Source of the DNA: Nocardioides seonyuensis
Lineage (GTDB): Bacteria > Actinomycetota > Actinomycetes > Propionibacteriales > Nocardioidaceae
Length of the DNA stretch: 64,000 nucleotides
NCBI RefSeq assembly: GCF_004683965.1
Contig: NZ_CP038436.1
Span: forward strand, 1,054,001-1,118,000
Direction: 5' to 3'
Every line of letters starts with the position of its first letter. Positions within the stretch are counted from its first letter, which is position 1. Of the stretch, positions 53,844 through 61,848 are shown in pieces. The notes under the pieces were generated by a model that worked only from the letters and a program-made list of their open reading frames with translations, was not told where the DNA came from and did not search any database. The position numbers and the translations under genes are program-made.

Positions 53844-54778
53844 CAGCTGCTCCTCTCCAGTGCGGTCGAGCCCGCTGGTGCGGTGCCCGCCTCGGGGGTG
53901 GTCTGACCGGGGTCCGTCCGGTCGAAGGTGATCGGCATGTTGTCGATCAGCCGCGTGGTCCCGACCCGGGCGGCGACGAGGATCCGGCCCTCGCCGGTCT
54001 CCGGGGGTTCCCCCAGGTCGGGTGAGGTGAGCGCGAGGTAGTCGAGCTCGAGGCCGGGCTCGGCCTTCAGCACCGACATGGCCGCCCAGCGCGCGGCAGG
54101 GACGCCGTACGACGCCCGATCCTGCGCCGCTCGCAGCGCCCGGCTCAGGGCGGTCGCCGTCCGGCGCTGCTCGGCGTCGAGGTAGCGGTTGCGGCTGGAG
54201 AGGGCGAGGCCGTCGGGCTCGCGGACCGTCTCGGCGCCGACGACGTCGATGCCCATGCAGAGGTCGGCCACCATCCGGCGGATGAGCACGAGCTGCTGGT
54301 AGTCCTTCTGGCCGAAGACAGCGACGTCGGGCCGCACCAGGCCGAAGAGCTTGGCGACGACGGTGAGGACGCCGTCGAAGTGGCCGGGACGAGAGGCGCC
54401 GTCGAGGATCTCTGCGAGGGCGCCCGGCGCCACCGTCACGCCGCGGCGCACGTCCTCGTGGCTGAAGCCGCCGGGGTAGACCTCCTCGACCGAGGGCGCG
54501 AAGACGATGTCGACACCCTCGGCCTCGCACACCTCGAGGTCGGCGTCCAGGGTGCGCGGGTAGCGGTCGAGGTCTTCGGTCGGGGCGAACTGCATGGGGT
54601 TGACGAAGATGCTCACCACGAGCGGGCCGCGTGTGCGCTGGCGCGCCCCGCGCATCAGGCTGGCGTGGCCCTCGTGGAGGGCGCCCATGGTGGGGACGAA
54701 GGCGATGCGGGCACCCTCGTGACGGGCGTCGTCGAGAAGGTCGTCCAGCTCCTCGCGGGTGTGTGCGAGACGCGTCAT
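53843..54778 (-). CDS. panC: Pantoate-beta-alanine ligase (pantothenate synthetase)
   Basis: A 311-residue adenylating ligase joining pantoate and beta-alanine. HIGH-type motif [10 protein letters not shown] (about 29-38), Phe-Gly-Gln-Lys-Asp-Tyr-Gln-Gln and Leu-Ser-Ser-Arg-Asn-Arg-Tyr-Leu. Start overlaps the DUF2520 stop (ATGA), directly after an array of 22-bp repeats. The last ~25 residues (Thr-Pro-Glu-Ala-Gly-Thr-Ala) are a loose tail. Confidence 0.94.
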   Translation of the reverse strand: MTRLAHTREELDDLLDDARHEGARIAFVPTMGALHEGHASLMRGARQRTRGPLVVSIFVNPMQFAPTEDLDRYPRTLDADLEVCEAEGVDIVFAPSVEEVYPGGFSHEDVRRGVTVAPGALAEILDGASRPGHFDGVLTVVAKLFGLVRPDVAVFGQKDYQQLVLIRRMVADLCMGIDVVGAETVREPDGLALSSRNRYLDAEQRRTATALSRALRAAQDRASYGVPAARWAAMSVLKAEPGLELDYLALTSPDLGEPPETGEGRILVAARVGTTRLIDNMPITFDRTDPGQTTPEAGTAPAGSTALERSS

Positions 54779-55740
54779 CGACGGGTTGGCGCCGACTCGG
54801 CAGGAGGCACGCGCCGACTCGGCACGTGGTTGGCGCCGGCTCGGCGGGAGGTTTGCGCCGACTCGGCGGCCTCGAGGACCTGCAGCATCTTGGCCGCCCG
54901 GATCGGGAGCACCCGGCCGTCGGTCACGGCACGGTCGAGCGTGGCGCGGGCCATCGCGAGGTAGGACGGCAACGTGTCGGGCGCCTTGGCGGCCAGGTCG
55001 GCCAGGTGGGCGCGGACGGTCTCGACGTCGCCGCGCACGATGGGTCCGGTGAGAGCGGCGTCGCCCTGCTCGAGGGCGTTGTCCAGGGCGGCCGTCAGCA
55101 GCGGTCGCAGGGTGGCTGCGGGATCGACCGTCCCGGTCGCGGAGAGGATCTCCATCGCCTCGGTGACCAGCGTGACGAGGTGGTTGGCGCCGTGGGCCAG
55201 GCCCGCGTGGTAGAGCGTGCGCAGCTCCTCGCGGATCCACGTGGGGCGTCCGCCCAGGTCGGCGACGAGGGCCTCGGTGAGCTCACGGTCCTCGTCGGCG
55301 GCGGTGACGCCGAAGACGCACCCGGCCAGGCGCGGCAGGTCGACCTCGGTGCCGGTGAACGTCATCGCCGGGTGGAGGGCGATCGTGCGAGCCCCCGCCG
55401 CGCGTGCCGGCTCCAGCACGGCGAGGCCGTGGCGACCCGACGTGTGGGCGACGACCTGCCCCTCGTGGATGGCGCCGCTCGCGCTCATCATGGTGACGAC
55501 GTTGGAGAGCATGTCGTCGGGGACCGTCAGCAGCAGGAGGTCGCAGCCGCGGGCCACGTCGGACGGCTTCGCGACCTCGACCCCGGGGAGCAGTGCGGCG
55601 ATGCGGCGGCGGGACGCGTCGGACTCGCCGGCGGCGCCCACGACGTCGTACCCAGCAGCGCGGAGAGCGGCAGCCAGCACGGCACCGACACGGCCGGCGC
55701 CGACCACACCCACGCGCAACCCAGCAACGGACTTCGTCAT
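54775..55740 (-). CDS. Rossmann/DUF2520 oxidoreductase, possible PanG-type ketopantoate reductase
   Basis: 321 residues: NAD(P) fold [10 protein letters not shown] (10-19), an active-site-like Ala-Leu-His-Pro-Ala-Met-Thr-Phe and a helical DUF2520 C-terminal domain. DUF2520 proteins named PanG reduce ketopantoate in Francisella, and its place before panC-panD fits. The last ~30 residues (Ala-Glu-Ser-Ala repeated twice) are read from 22-bp repeats and look like an added tail. Position equals Rv3603c. Confidence 0.85.
   Translation of the reverse strand: MTKSVAGLRVGVVGAGRVGAVLAAALRAAGYDVVGAAGESDASRRRIAALLPGVEVAKPSDVARGCDLLLLTVPDDMLSNVVTMMSASGAIHEGQVVAHTSGRHGLAVLEPARAAGARTIALHPAMTFTGTEVDLPRLAGCVFGVTAADEDRELTEALVADLGGRPTWIREELRTLYHAGLAHGANHLVTLVTEAMEILSATGTVDPAATLRPLLTAALDNALEQGDAALTGPIVRGDVETVRAHLADLAAKAPDTLPSYLAMARATLDRAVTDGRVLPIRAAKMLQVLEAAESAQTSRRAGANHVPSRRVPPAESAPTRR
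54791..54867. repeat. 22-bp tandem repeat, 4 units, inside the DUF2520 coding end
   Basis: GCCGACTCGGC (one copy GCCGGCTCGGC) starts at 54791, 54813, 54835 and 54857, exactly 22 bases apart, with 11 variable bases between. Read on the minus strand each is GCCGAGTCGGC followed by a GC(C/A)AACC-like sequence, the same unit as at 30762-30827. Confidence 0.85.
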
Positions 55741-55889
55741 GTCGACCTCTTCGTTTCAGTCCCTCGCGGGTACCGATCTACTGCGATCAACATCGAGCCT
55801 ACGCCGACGGATTCCGGCCTGGGAACTGCTCCGGGACGTGACGAACACCACCGAAATCGCTACCCGTCAGTAGGTCCGTGCGCGCTACG

Positions 55890-56003
55890 AGGGTGGCGGC
55901 ACACGACACGTCCCGTGGTGAGGGTGGCGGCACACGACAACGCCGAACCCCGATCGATGTCGTCCGCCGCCAGGGTGAGCCCGGAGATGTCGTCCGCCGC
56001 CAG
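55890..56003. repeat. GGCGGCACACGAC repeat, 4 units
   Basis: Two forward units (GAGGGTGGCGGCACACGACA, about 55890-55908 and 55920-55939) followed by two inverted units (GATGTCGTCCGCCGCCAG, about 55956-55973 and 55986-56003), so the block can fold on itself. It fills much of the 295-base gap 55741-56035 before the glycosyltransferase stop; the rest shows only the DUF2520 ribosome-binding site. Confidence 0.75.
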
Positions 56004-56035
56004 CCTGGCAGGAGGGGGTACGACAACCCGATCGT

Positions 56036-56983
56036 TCAGGCGCGCAGGTGCAGCTTGGCGTGGTCGGGGTCGTCGACGACGAAGGGGCGGGGTGCGCGGG
56101 GCAGCCAGGTGTGGGTGACGTGGTCGACCACGTGCTCACCGGCCGGTGCCTCGATCTCGACCACTCCCTCCGGGACGTCGCCGGCGTGCAAGGCGTTCCA
56201 CACGGTCCACTCACGGCGCTTGCGGCGGTTGCGGATCGACGTGGCGAACGACTCGGGGTTGGTCCAGTGGGCGAACTCGTCGCCGTCGAGCCACTTCAGC
56301 TCGACACACAGCCCCTGCGGGAGCGCGAACTGCTCGATGCGGTCCGGCGTCGTGCGGATCTCCCACTCGGGTGCCTTGGCGTAGACGAAGTCGGGGCTCA
56401 TCGGGAAGCCCCACTCCTCGATGTTGCGCAGGCCGAGGTCGAGGTAGGCCTTCGACTCGGACTCGATGTAGAGACCGTGGCGCGGGAACCTGATGACCGC
56501 ATCGGCCATGCCCACCTGCCAGGACAGGTCGGCCATGGAGATCTCGCCCTCGGTGGTCAGCACCATGTCGCCGTCCCACTTCCAGGAGTAGCGGGTGCGG
56601 ACGTGGGAGAAGCACCAGTTGTAGAAGTAGGCCAGCGAGTGGACCGACCGCTCGTTGACGGCGAGGTGCTCGGCTCCGGCCCGGGCGACCTGGAACGGGT
56701 AGGCCTTCAGGGTGAACTTGTGGCCGAGACCCGACTCGGCCGCGACGCGCAGCGCCTCCTCACCCGTGCCGTCGTCGGAGCCGTTGTCGACCAGCAGGAC
56801 GTGGTCGCAGGCCCGCAGCAGCGGCGGGAGCACGAAGCGCAGCCCGGGTGCCTCGTTCTTGACCCGCAGCACGGCCGTCGCGCCGCGCCGCAGCGGCCCG
56901 GCGTTCCAGGGCCAGACGATGTCGAAGTCGGTGTGGCCCTCGAGGTTGGTCAGGCCGTGGCCAGAGCCGATCGGGATCGTCAC
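56036..56983 (-). CDS. Glycosyltransferase family 2-like protein
   Basis: About 315 residues. A GT-A-like start (Ala-Val-Leu-Arg-Val-Lys-Asn-Glu, about 35-42), Leu-Leu-Val-Asp-Asn-Gly-Ser-Asp-Asp-Gly-Thr and a metal-binding Lys-Trp-Asp-Gly-Asp-Met (about 140) in place of the usual DXD. Donor and acceptor unknown. GTG 56983 has GGGGGAG five bases before it. Follows the sulfotransferase gene by 13 bases, suggesting joint modification of a surface glycan. Confidence 0.8.
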   Translation of the reverse strand: MTIPIGSGHGLTNLEGHTDFDIVWPWNAGPLRRGATAVLRVKNEAPGLRFVLPPLLRACDHVLLVDNGSDDGTGEEALRVAAESGLGHKFTLKAYPFQVARAGAEHLAVNERSVHSLAYFYNWCFSHVRTRYSWKWDGDMVLTTEGEISMADLSWQVGMADAVIRFPRHGLYIESESKAYLDLGLRNIEEWGFPMSPDFVYAKAPEWEIRTTPDRIEQFALPQGLCVELKWLDGDEFAHWTNPESFATSIRNRRKRREWTVWNALHAGDVPEGVVEIEAPAGEHVVDHVTHTWLPRAPRPFVVDDPDHAKLHLRA

Positions 56984-56996
56984 CGGTCTCCCCCGG

Positions 56997-58130
56997 TCAC
57001 TGGCCGTCGGCGCGTTCGCGGCCGAGCGCCTTGCGCACACCGCGACGTACCGACGGAGGGATCGCGGCCCGGACCTCATGGGGGACCATGTCGGCGAACC
57101 TGCGGCCGTGGGTGTCGTCCTCGAGCTCGGCGAGAAGCTGCCGCTTGCCCTGGAGGCGGGCGTGCACCTCGGTCGAGCGGCTGATCGCCTCGGCTTCCTC
57201 GTAGAGGTCGGTGTAGGCGGCCCGGAGCTGGTCGAAGGTCTCGTGGATCTCCGCCGAGTCCGCACCCTGGTCGGGGTCGGCCAGCCTGGTGAGCTGCTCC
57301 CAGGTCTCGGCAGTCAGCTCGTGCAACCGCGTCGGCAGGCCGAGGTCGGCGAGCGTCTGGTTGACCCGGCGCAGGTTGGGGTCGATGAAGCGGTGCACCT
57401 CGCGGATCTGGTCGCTGCGGGTGTGGACGATCGTCTGCAGGTCCAGGGCGTGGCCCAGCGCCATCGTGGTCTTCACCCAGTCGGTCAGCAGGTCCTCGTA
57501 GCGCACGAAGACCCGGCTGCCGGCACCCTCGGTGGGCCGGGTGGCGCGTTCGGTGTGGAGCAGCATGTTGACCCAGCTGGCCGCCAGGTGGGCCGAGCCG
57601 AGCTTGTTGGCGTAGTACTTCTGCTTGGACCCCACCACCTCCGCGGGCGGGCGCAGCATCGTGGCGAAGACGGGCGTCGCACCCGTGCGGATGGCGGCCA
57701 CCCGCCACAGGCCCAGGAACCAGCTCAGCCGCGGGTCCTTCACGACCAGCTCGGGGTGGACGTCGAAGTGGGGCTCGAGCCACTCGCTCACCCGGATGCG
57801 GGCGGGCTCGCGGCTGCAGATCCTGCCGGTGTCGAACCACGCGCTGGGCCGGCTGTCGCTGACCTGCACAAGCGCCTCGGCGAGCCACTCGTCGTGCACG
57901 TCGACGACCCACTGCGGCTCGCTGAAGCCGCGCGGGTTGGAGTCGTCGGGCGGCACCTCCGGCAGCGGCACGTGCATGCCGAGCCGGGAGACGATCCCGG
58001 CGAGCGTGCTGGTGCCGCTGCGGCCGGCCCCGGCGACGAAGAGGACCTTGCGCGGGACGCCGTCGGGGTTGATCTCGTCGATCGCCCTCGCCTGGGCGTG
58101 CGGCTTCTCGGACGGGGCCTGCTCAGTCAC
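56997..58130 (-). CDS. Sulfotransferase family protein
   Basis: About 377 residues with a PAPS 5'-phosphosulfate loop Gly-Ala-Gly-Arg-Ser-Gly-Thr-Ser-Thr (about 34-42) and a later Val-Lys-Asp-Pro-Arg-Leu-Ser-Trp segment typical of bacterial sulfotransferases. Residues after about 300 are helical and may bind a partner. Acceptor unknown, plausibly a glycan made by the adjoining glycosyltransferases. GTG 58130 is chosen because TAGGCT lies seven bases before it. Confidence 0.82.
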   Translation of the reverse strand: MTEQAPSEKPHAQARAIDEINPDGVPRKVLFVAGAGRSGTSTLAGIVSRLGMHVPLPEVPPDDSNPRGFSEPQWVVDVHDEWLAEALVQVSDSRPSAWFDTGRICSREPARIRVSEWLEPHFDVHPELVVKDPRLSWFLGLWRVAAIRTGATPVFATMLRPPAEVVGSKQKYYANKLGSAHLAASWVNMLLHTERATRPTEGAGSRVFVRYEDLLTDWVKTTMALGHALDLQTIVHTRSDQIREVHRFIDPNLRRVNQTLADLGLPTRLHELTAETWEQLTRLADPDQGADSAEIHETFDQLRAAYTDLYEEAEAISRSTEVHARLQGKRQLLAELEDDTHGRRFADMVPHEVRAAIPPSVRRGVRKALGRERADGQ

Positions 58131-58137
58131 GGCTGGG

Positions 58138-58143
58138 AGCCTA
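58138..58143 (-). promoter_or_regulatory. Leaderless -10 candidate for the sulfotransferase
   Basis: TAGGCT on the minus strand ends 7 bases before the GTG at 58130. Confidence 0.45.
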
Positions 58144-58231
58144 CCGGCCGGCGCTGCCGGCCCGACGAACTGCGGCCGGGCGGCGGCGATCCGACCGACC
58201 GGCGCGTCGTACGGCCGCGGTTCGTCGGGCC

Positions 58232-58237
58232 TAGGCT
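58232..58237 (+). promoter_or_regulatory. Leaderless -10 candidate for the divergent glycosyltransferase
   Basis: TAGGCT, the same hexamer as for the sulfotransferase, ends 8 bases before ATG 58246. Confidence 0.4.
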
Positions 58238-58245
58238 CGCCGGTC

Positions 58246-59397
58246 ATGAAGTGGTTCTCCCGGTCCCCCCTGGTCGGCGTGGTCGTCCCCGCGTGGGGCG
58301 TCGAGCGCTACCTCGACGAATGCCTGCGCTCCCTCGTCCGGCAGGAGCACGCCCGGTGGGAGGCCGTCGTCGTCGACGACGGCTCGACCGACCGGACCGG
58401 CGAGATCGCCGACGAGTGGGCGCGCCGGGAGAGCCGGATCCGCGTGGTGCACACGCCCAACGCCGGCCTGGGCGCCGCCCGCAACGTCGGGGTCGGCCAC
58501 GTCCGCGGCGACTACCTGGCGTTCCTCGACTCCGACGACGTGCTCCGGCCCACCGCCCTCGCCACCCTGGTCGGGTCGCTCGAGGAGTCCGGGTCCGACT
58601 TCGCCACCGCCTCGGTCCTGCAGTGGCACTCAGGAGAGCCCGACGGCGCCATCGACGAGGACAGCCTCGTGGAGCCCCCATGGATGAGGCGACTCCACCA
58701 GCCGCCCCTGCGCTCTGCGCGGATCGAGCAGCGGCCCGAGCTCCTCGGTGACGTCTTCGCGTGGAACAAGCTCTTCCGCCGCTCGTGGTGGGACGCGCAG
58801 CGCCTCGCCTGGCCCGAGGGCACCCGCTACGAGGACCAGCCCACGACCACCCGGGCGTTCCTGGCCGGCACGTTCGACGTGCTCACCGAGAGCACCTACC
58901 TGTGGCGCATCCGCGAGGGCTCCATCACCCAGACCCGCGCGTCGATCGAGGACCTGCGCGACCGCTGGGAGACCAAGCGGATGTCGCTGGAGTCGGTGCG
59001 GGAGCACGGCTCGGCCGAGGTCGAGGAGGTGTACGTCGACCGCGTCCTCGCCGGCGACCTGTGGCGCTACTTCCTGCTGGTCCCCGACTGCTCACCCGAG
59101 TGGTGGGGCCTGCTGCGCGCGGGGGTGCTGGAGTTCTGGGGGCAGCGCTCGCTCGTGCACTCAGGGCTCCCACCGGTCCACCGGCTGGCAGGCTGGCTGG
59201 TCGAGCAGGACCGCCGCGCCGACGTCGCCGCGCTGATGACGTGGGTGTCCTCGCTCGACGGGCAGCCCGCCCCACGCGGCCAGGACGTCGCCACCGGTGC
59301 CTGGCGGATCGTCGTACCACCCTCGGTGCTCGACGAGACCACCGTGGATCCCGCAGCGCTGGCGCTGCGGGACCACGAGGTCACGCGCCCGCTGTAA
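58246..59397 (+). CDS. Glycosyltransferase family 2 protein
   Basis: 383 residues. GT-A domain: Val-Val-Val-Pro-Ala-Trp-Gly-Val-Glu-Arg-Tyr-Leu (12-23), Val-Val-Asp-Asp-Gly-Ser-Thr-Asp (about 42-49), Asn-Ala-Gly-Leu-Gly-Ala-Ala-Arg-Asn and the metal-binding Asp-Ser-Asp-Asp (about 90-93). The C-terminal half resembles wall teichoic acid/capsule glycosyltransferases. Divergent from the sulfotransferase; stop six bases from the convergent transporter lipoprotein gene. Confidence 0.88.
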   Translation: MKWFSRSPLVGVVVPAWGVERYLDECLRSLVRQEHARWEAVVVDDGSTDRTGEIADEWARRESRIRVVHTPNAGLGAARNVGVGHVRGDYLAFLDSDDVLRPTALATLVGSLEESGSDFATASVLQWHSGEPDGAIDEDSLVEPPWMRRLHQPPLRSARIEQRPELLGDVFAWNKLFRRSWWDAQRLAWPEGTRYEDQPTTTRAFLAGTFDVLTESTYLWRIREGSITQTRASIEDLRDRWETKRMSLESVREHGSAEVEEVYVDRVLAGDLWRYFLLVPDCSPEWWGLLRAGVLEFWGQRSLVHSGLPPVHRLAGWLVEQDRRADVAALMTWVSSLDGQPAPRGQDVATGAWRIVVPPSVLDETTVDPAALALRDHEVTRPL

Positions 59398-59403
59398 CGG
59401 CGC

Positions 59404-60348
59404 TCAGAGAAGGCCCTCGGACTCGAGGAACTCCTGGGCGATGTCGGCCGGCTTCTCGCGGTCGACGGAGATCTTGCCGTTGAGCTCGGTGAGCTTCTCG
59501 GTGGTGAGGGCGGCCATCAGGTCGTTGAGGATGTCCTCGACCTCCTCGTTGTCGGCCAGCCACTCCGAGGAGACGGCCGGGATGAGGTTCTGCGCCGGCT
59601 GGATCTGCTTGTCGTCCTCGAGCAGCACCATGCCCTGCGACTCCAGGGTGCCGTCGGTGGTCGAGGTCAGGCCGAGCTGGGCCTCCCCGTCGGCCACGGA
59701 CTTGAACACCGCCGGCGAGGCGAAGCCCAGCGGCAGGAACTCGGTGACGTCGATGCCGTACTCCTTGGTGAGGCCGGCTCCGCAGTCGGCGCGGTCGGCG
59801 CAGTCCTCGGCCGCGGCGACGACGACCTTCTTGCCCTCGAGGTCCGAGAGCTTGGTGACGCCCTCGGACTCGGAGTACTCCTGCGTCACGAAGAACGCGT
59901 TGGTGTCAATGGCGGCGGAGGGATCGAGCAGGGTGATGCCCTTGTCCTCCAGGAGGGACTCGGCCGCCTCGATCGACTCCTCGGCGTCGGGGGTCGTGAG
60001 CGGCTCCGCGTCGGGGCCGTTGACGGTGGTGTTGAGGTAGTCGACGATGCCGCCGACGTACTCAGGCACCAACTGGATGGAGCCCGGGAACTGGCCCTCG
60101 GCCATGTAGACGTCGCGGGTGCCGACCAGCTGGACCGAGGCGTCGTACCCCTCGGCGTCGAGGAGCTGCTCGTACATCGCGGCGACGATCTGGACCTCGC
60201 CGAAGTCCTGGCCGGAGATCTTCACCGAGCCCTTGTCGCCCCCGTCCGCGGCGGTGTCGTCGTTGGCGAGGTCGTCGCCGGCGCAGGCCGCGCCGAGGAG
60301 GACCGTGCTGAGGGCCAGGGCCCCCGCGGCGATTCGTCGTAGCTGCAT
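59404..60348 (-). CDS. Osmoprotectant ABC transporter substrate-binding lipoprotein
   Basis: About 314 residues of the OpuAC/ProX-OsmoF type: a signal peptide with lipobox Leu-Gly-Ala-Ala-Cys (near 22), then a two-lobe binding protein (Gly-Gln-Asp-Phe-Gly-Glu; Pro-Glu-Tyr-Val-Gly-Gly; Thr-Ser-Thr-Thr-Asp-Gly). Likely ligand: glycine betaine or a similar quaternary amine. ATG 60348 has AAGGTGAG upstream; the GTG at 60357 lies within that site. Confidence 0.9.
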   Translation of the reverse strand: MQLRRIAAGALALSTVLLGAACAGDDLANDDTAADGGDKGSVKISGQDFGEVQIVAAMYEQLLDAEGYDASVQLVGTRDVYMAEGQFPGSIQLVPEYVGGIVDYLNTTVNGPDAEPLTTPDAEESIEAAESLLEDKGITLLDPSAAIDTNAFFVTQEYSESEGVTKLSDLEGKKVVVAAAEDCADRADCGAGLTKEYGIDVTEFLPLGFASPAVFKSVADGEAQLGLTSTTDGTLESQGMVLLEDDKQIQPAQNLIPAVSSEWLADNEEVEDILNDLMAALTTEKLTELNGKISVDREKPADIAQEFLESEGLL

Positions 60349-60402
60349 GTCACTCACCTTCTGTGTCCCGTGGCCGTGGCGGCCACGCGTGTCCGGTCCT
60401 GC

Positions 60403-61137
60403 TCACGTCGTCGTGGGCAGGGGTGCTTCCGTGTGTGCAGTTGAGCTGGCGGTGTGCGGGACGGGGTCGGCGGCACGCTGCGCGAGCGCCGCCAGGCCCT
60501 CGAGGACCATCGCCACGACGGCGACAACCACGGCCCCGGCGATTCCCTTCCCGTAGTCGCTGTTGGCGAAGCCGTCGGTGATGATCCGGCCGAGCCCGGG
60601 GCCGGCGACCATGGCGGCGATCGTGGCGGTCGCCCACACCTGGACGAGTGCCAGCCGCACGCCAGCAGCGACCAGCGGCAGCGCCAGCGGCAGCTCCACG
60701 CGGCCGAACAGCTGCCAGGGCGTCATCCCCATGCCGGTGGCCGCCTCCTTGACGTCGGGCGCGACCTCGCGCACGGCGACGTAGGCGTTGGTGATGATCG
60801 GCGGCAGCGCGAACAGCGTGAGAGCGAGGAGCGTCGCGATGCCGCCGCGTCCGTAAGGGCCGATCGTCGAGATGCCGGGCCAGTCGGCGGTGACGAGCAG
60901 GGCCAGGAGCGCGAACGTGGGCACCGCCCGCCCGACGTTGGAGATGTTGATCGCCAGGAAGCCGCCTCGCCCGAGGTGCCCGAGCCAGAGCGCGAGCGGG
61001 AGGCCGAGCGCGAGAGCCAGCCCCAGCGCGGTGGCCGTCAGCAGCAGCTGCTGCACGAGGAGCTCGAGGATCCCGCCGTTGCCGGTCCAGCTGGCCGGGT
61101 CGGACAGGTAGGCCCACGTGTCACGGAAGACCCTCAT
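60403..61137 (-). CDS. Osmoprotectant ABC transporter permease
   Basis: 244 residues, five to six helices, with a binding-protein-dependent EAA loop (Ala-Ala-Thr-Gly-Met-Gly-Met-Thr-Pro-Trp-Gln-Leu, about 142-153). Pairs with the next permease, whose stop overlaps this ATG. The C-terminus is a short polar tail. Part of the OpuC/ProW-like transporter. Confidence 0.9.
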   Translation of the reverse strand: MRVFRDTWAYLSDPASWTGNGGILELLVQQLLLTATALGLALALGLPLALWLGHLGRGGFLAINISNVGRAVPTFALLALLVTADWPGISTIGPYGRGGIATLLALTLFALPPIITNAYVAVREVAPDVKEAATGMGMTPWQLFGRVELPLALPLVAAGVRLALVQVWATATIAAMVAGPGLGRIITDGFANSDYGKGIAGAVVVAVVAMVLEGLAALAQRAADPVPHTASSTAHTEAPLPTTT

Positions 61138-61844
61138 GAGACGCCTCCCGTCCGGGTCCACGGCGTGAGCACCCGCTGGGCGGCCACGATGAGCACGTCG
61201 AGCAGCACGGCGATGACGACGCACAGCAGGCAGGCCGCGAGCAGCTCGGCCCGGAAGTCGGTGGAGACGCCGTGGGCGATGAGGTTGCCGAGGCCGCCGT
61301 TGGCGACGAGCGCCCCGACCGTGGTCAGCGCGACGGTCGACACCGTCGCCACCCTCAGGCCCGCCATCATCACCGGGAGGGCGAGGGGCAGCTCGATGCG
61401 ATAGAGCTGGGCGGTGGCGCCGTAGCCCAGTCCCCGGGCCGACTCGCGCACCTCGTCGGGGACCGCGCGCAGCCCGTCGAGCATGCTGCGCACCAAGATC
61501 GTCAGCGCGTAGAGCGCGAGCCCGATGACCACGGTCGTGGCGGTGATGCCGGTGAAGGGCACCAGCAGAGGGAAGAGCGCGAGCGAGGGGATCGTGTAGA
61601 GCGCGGTGGAGCCGCCGAGGATCGCCGACTCGAGTCGCGGCACCCGTCGCGCCACCAGAGCCAACGGGAACGCGACCACGATGCCCAGGACGATCGCCGC
61701 CAGCGTGATCACCAGGTGCTGGGTCGTGGCCTCGACCAGCTCGGAGCGGTAGTCGGAGAAGTAGGCGGTGCACCACCACTCGTTGACGGTGCGGTTGTAG
61801 CAGCTCGGATCCACGGCCGCGACCGAGCTCGCGAGTAGGGTCAC
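61134..61844 (-). CDS. Osmoprotectant ABC transporter permease
   Basis: About 236 residues: a periplasmic N-terminal segment with two Cys, then five to six helices and an EAA loop (Glu-Ser-Ala-Arg-Gly-Leu-Gly-Tyr-Gly-Ala, about 133-142). Two starts are possible: ATG 61850, which shares bases with the divergent ATPase ATG, or GTG 61844, which lies eight bases after the minus-strand hexamer TAGCGT (61858-61853). The GTG is preferred. Confidence 0.88.
   Translation of the reverse strand: MTLLASSVAAVDPSCYNRTVNEWWCTAYFSDYRSELVEATTQHLVITLAAIVLGIVVAFPLALVARRVPRLESAILGGSTALYTIPSLALFPLLVPFTGITATTVVIGLALYALTILVRSMLDGLRAVPDEVRESARGLGYGATAQLYRIELPLALPVMMAGLRVATVSTVALTTVGALVANGGLGNLIAHGVSTDFRAELLAACLLCVVIAVLLDVLIVAAQRVLTPWTRTGGVS
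61836..61841 (+). promoter_or_regulatory. Leaderless -10 candidate for the ABC ATPase
   Basis: TAGGGT ends 7 bases before ATG 61849 and would lie within, or directly at, the first codons of the divergent permease gene. Confidence 0.5.
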
Positions 61845-61848
61845 GCGC

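Noticed and set aside
54791..54867. Possible CRISPR array
   Set aside because: The regular repeat-spacer look is superficial: the 11-bp repeats and 11-bp partners are far too short, the array is inside a gene, and no cas genes are present.
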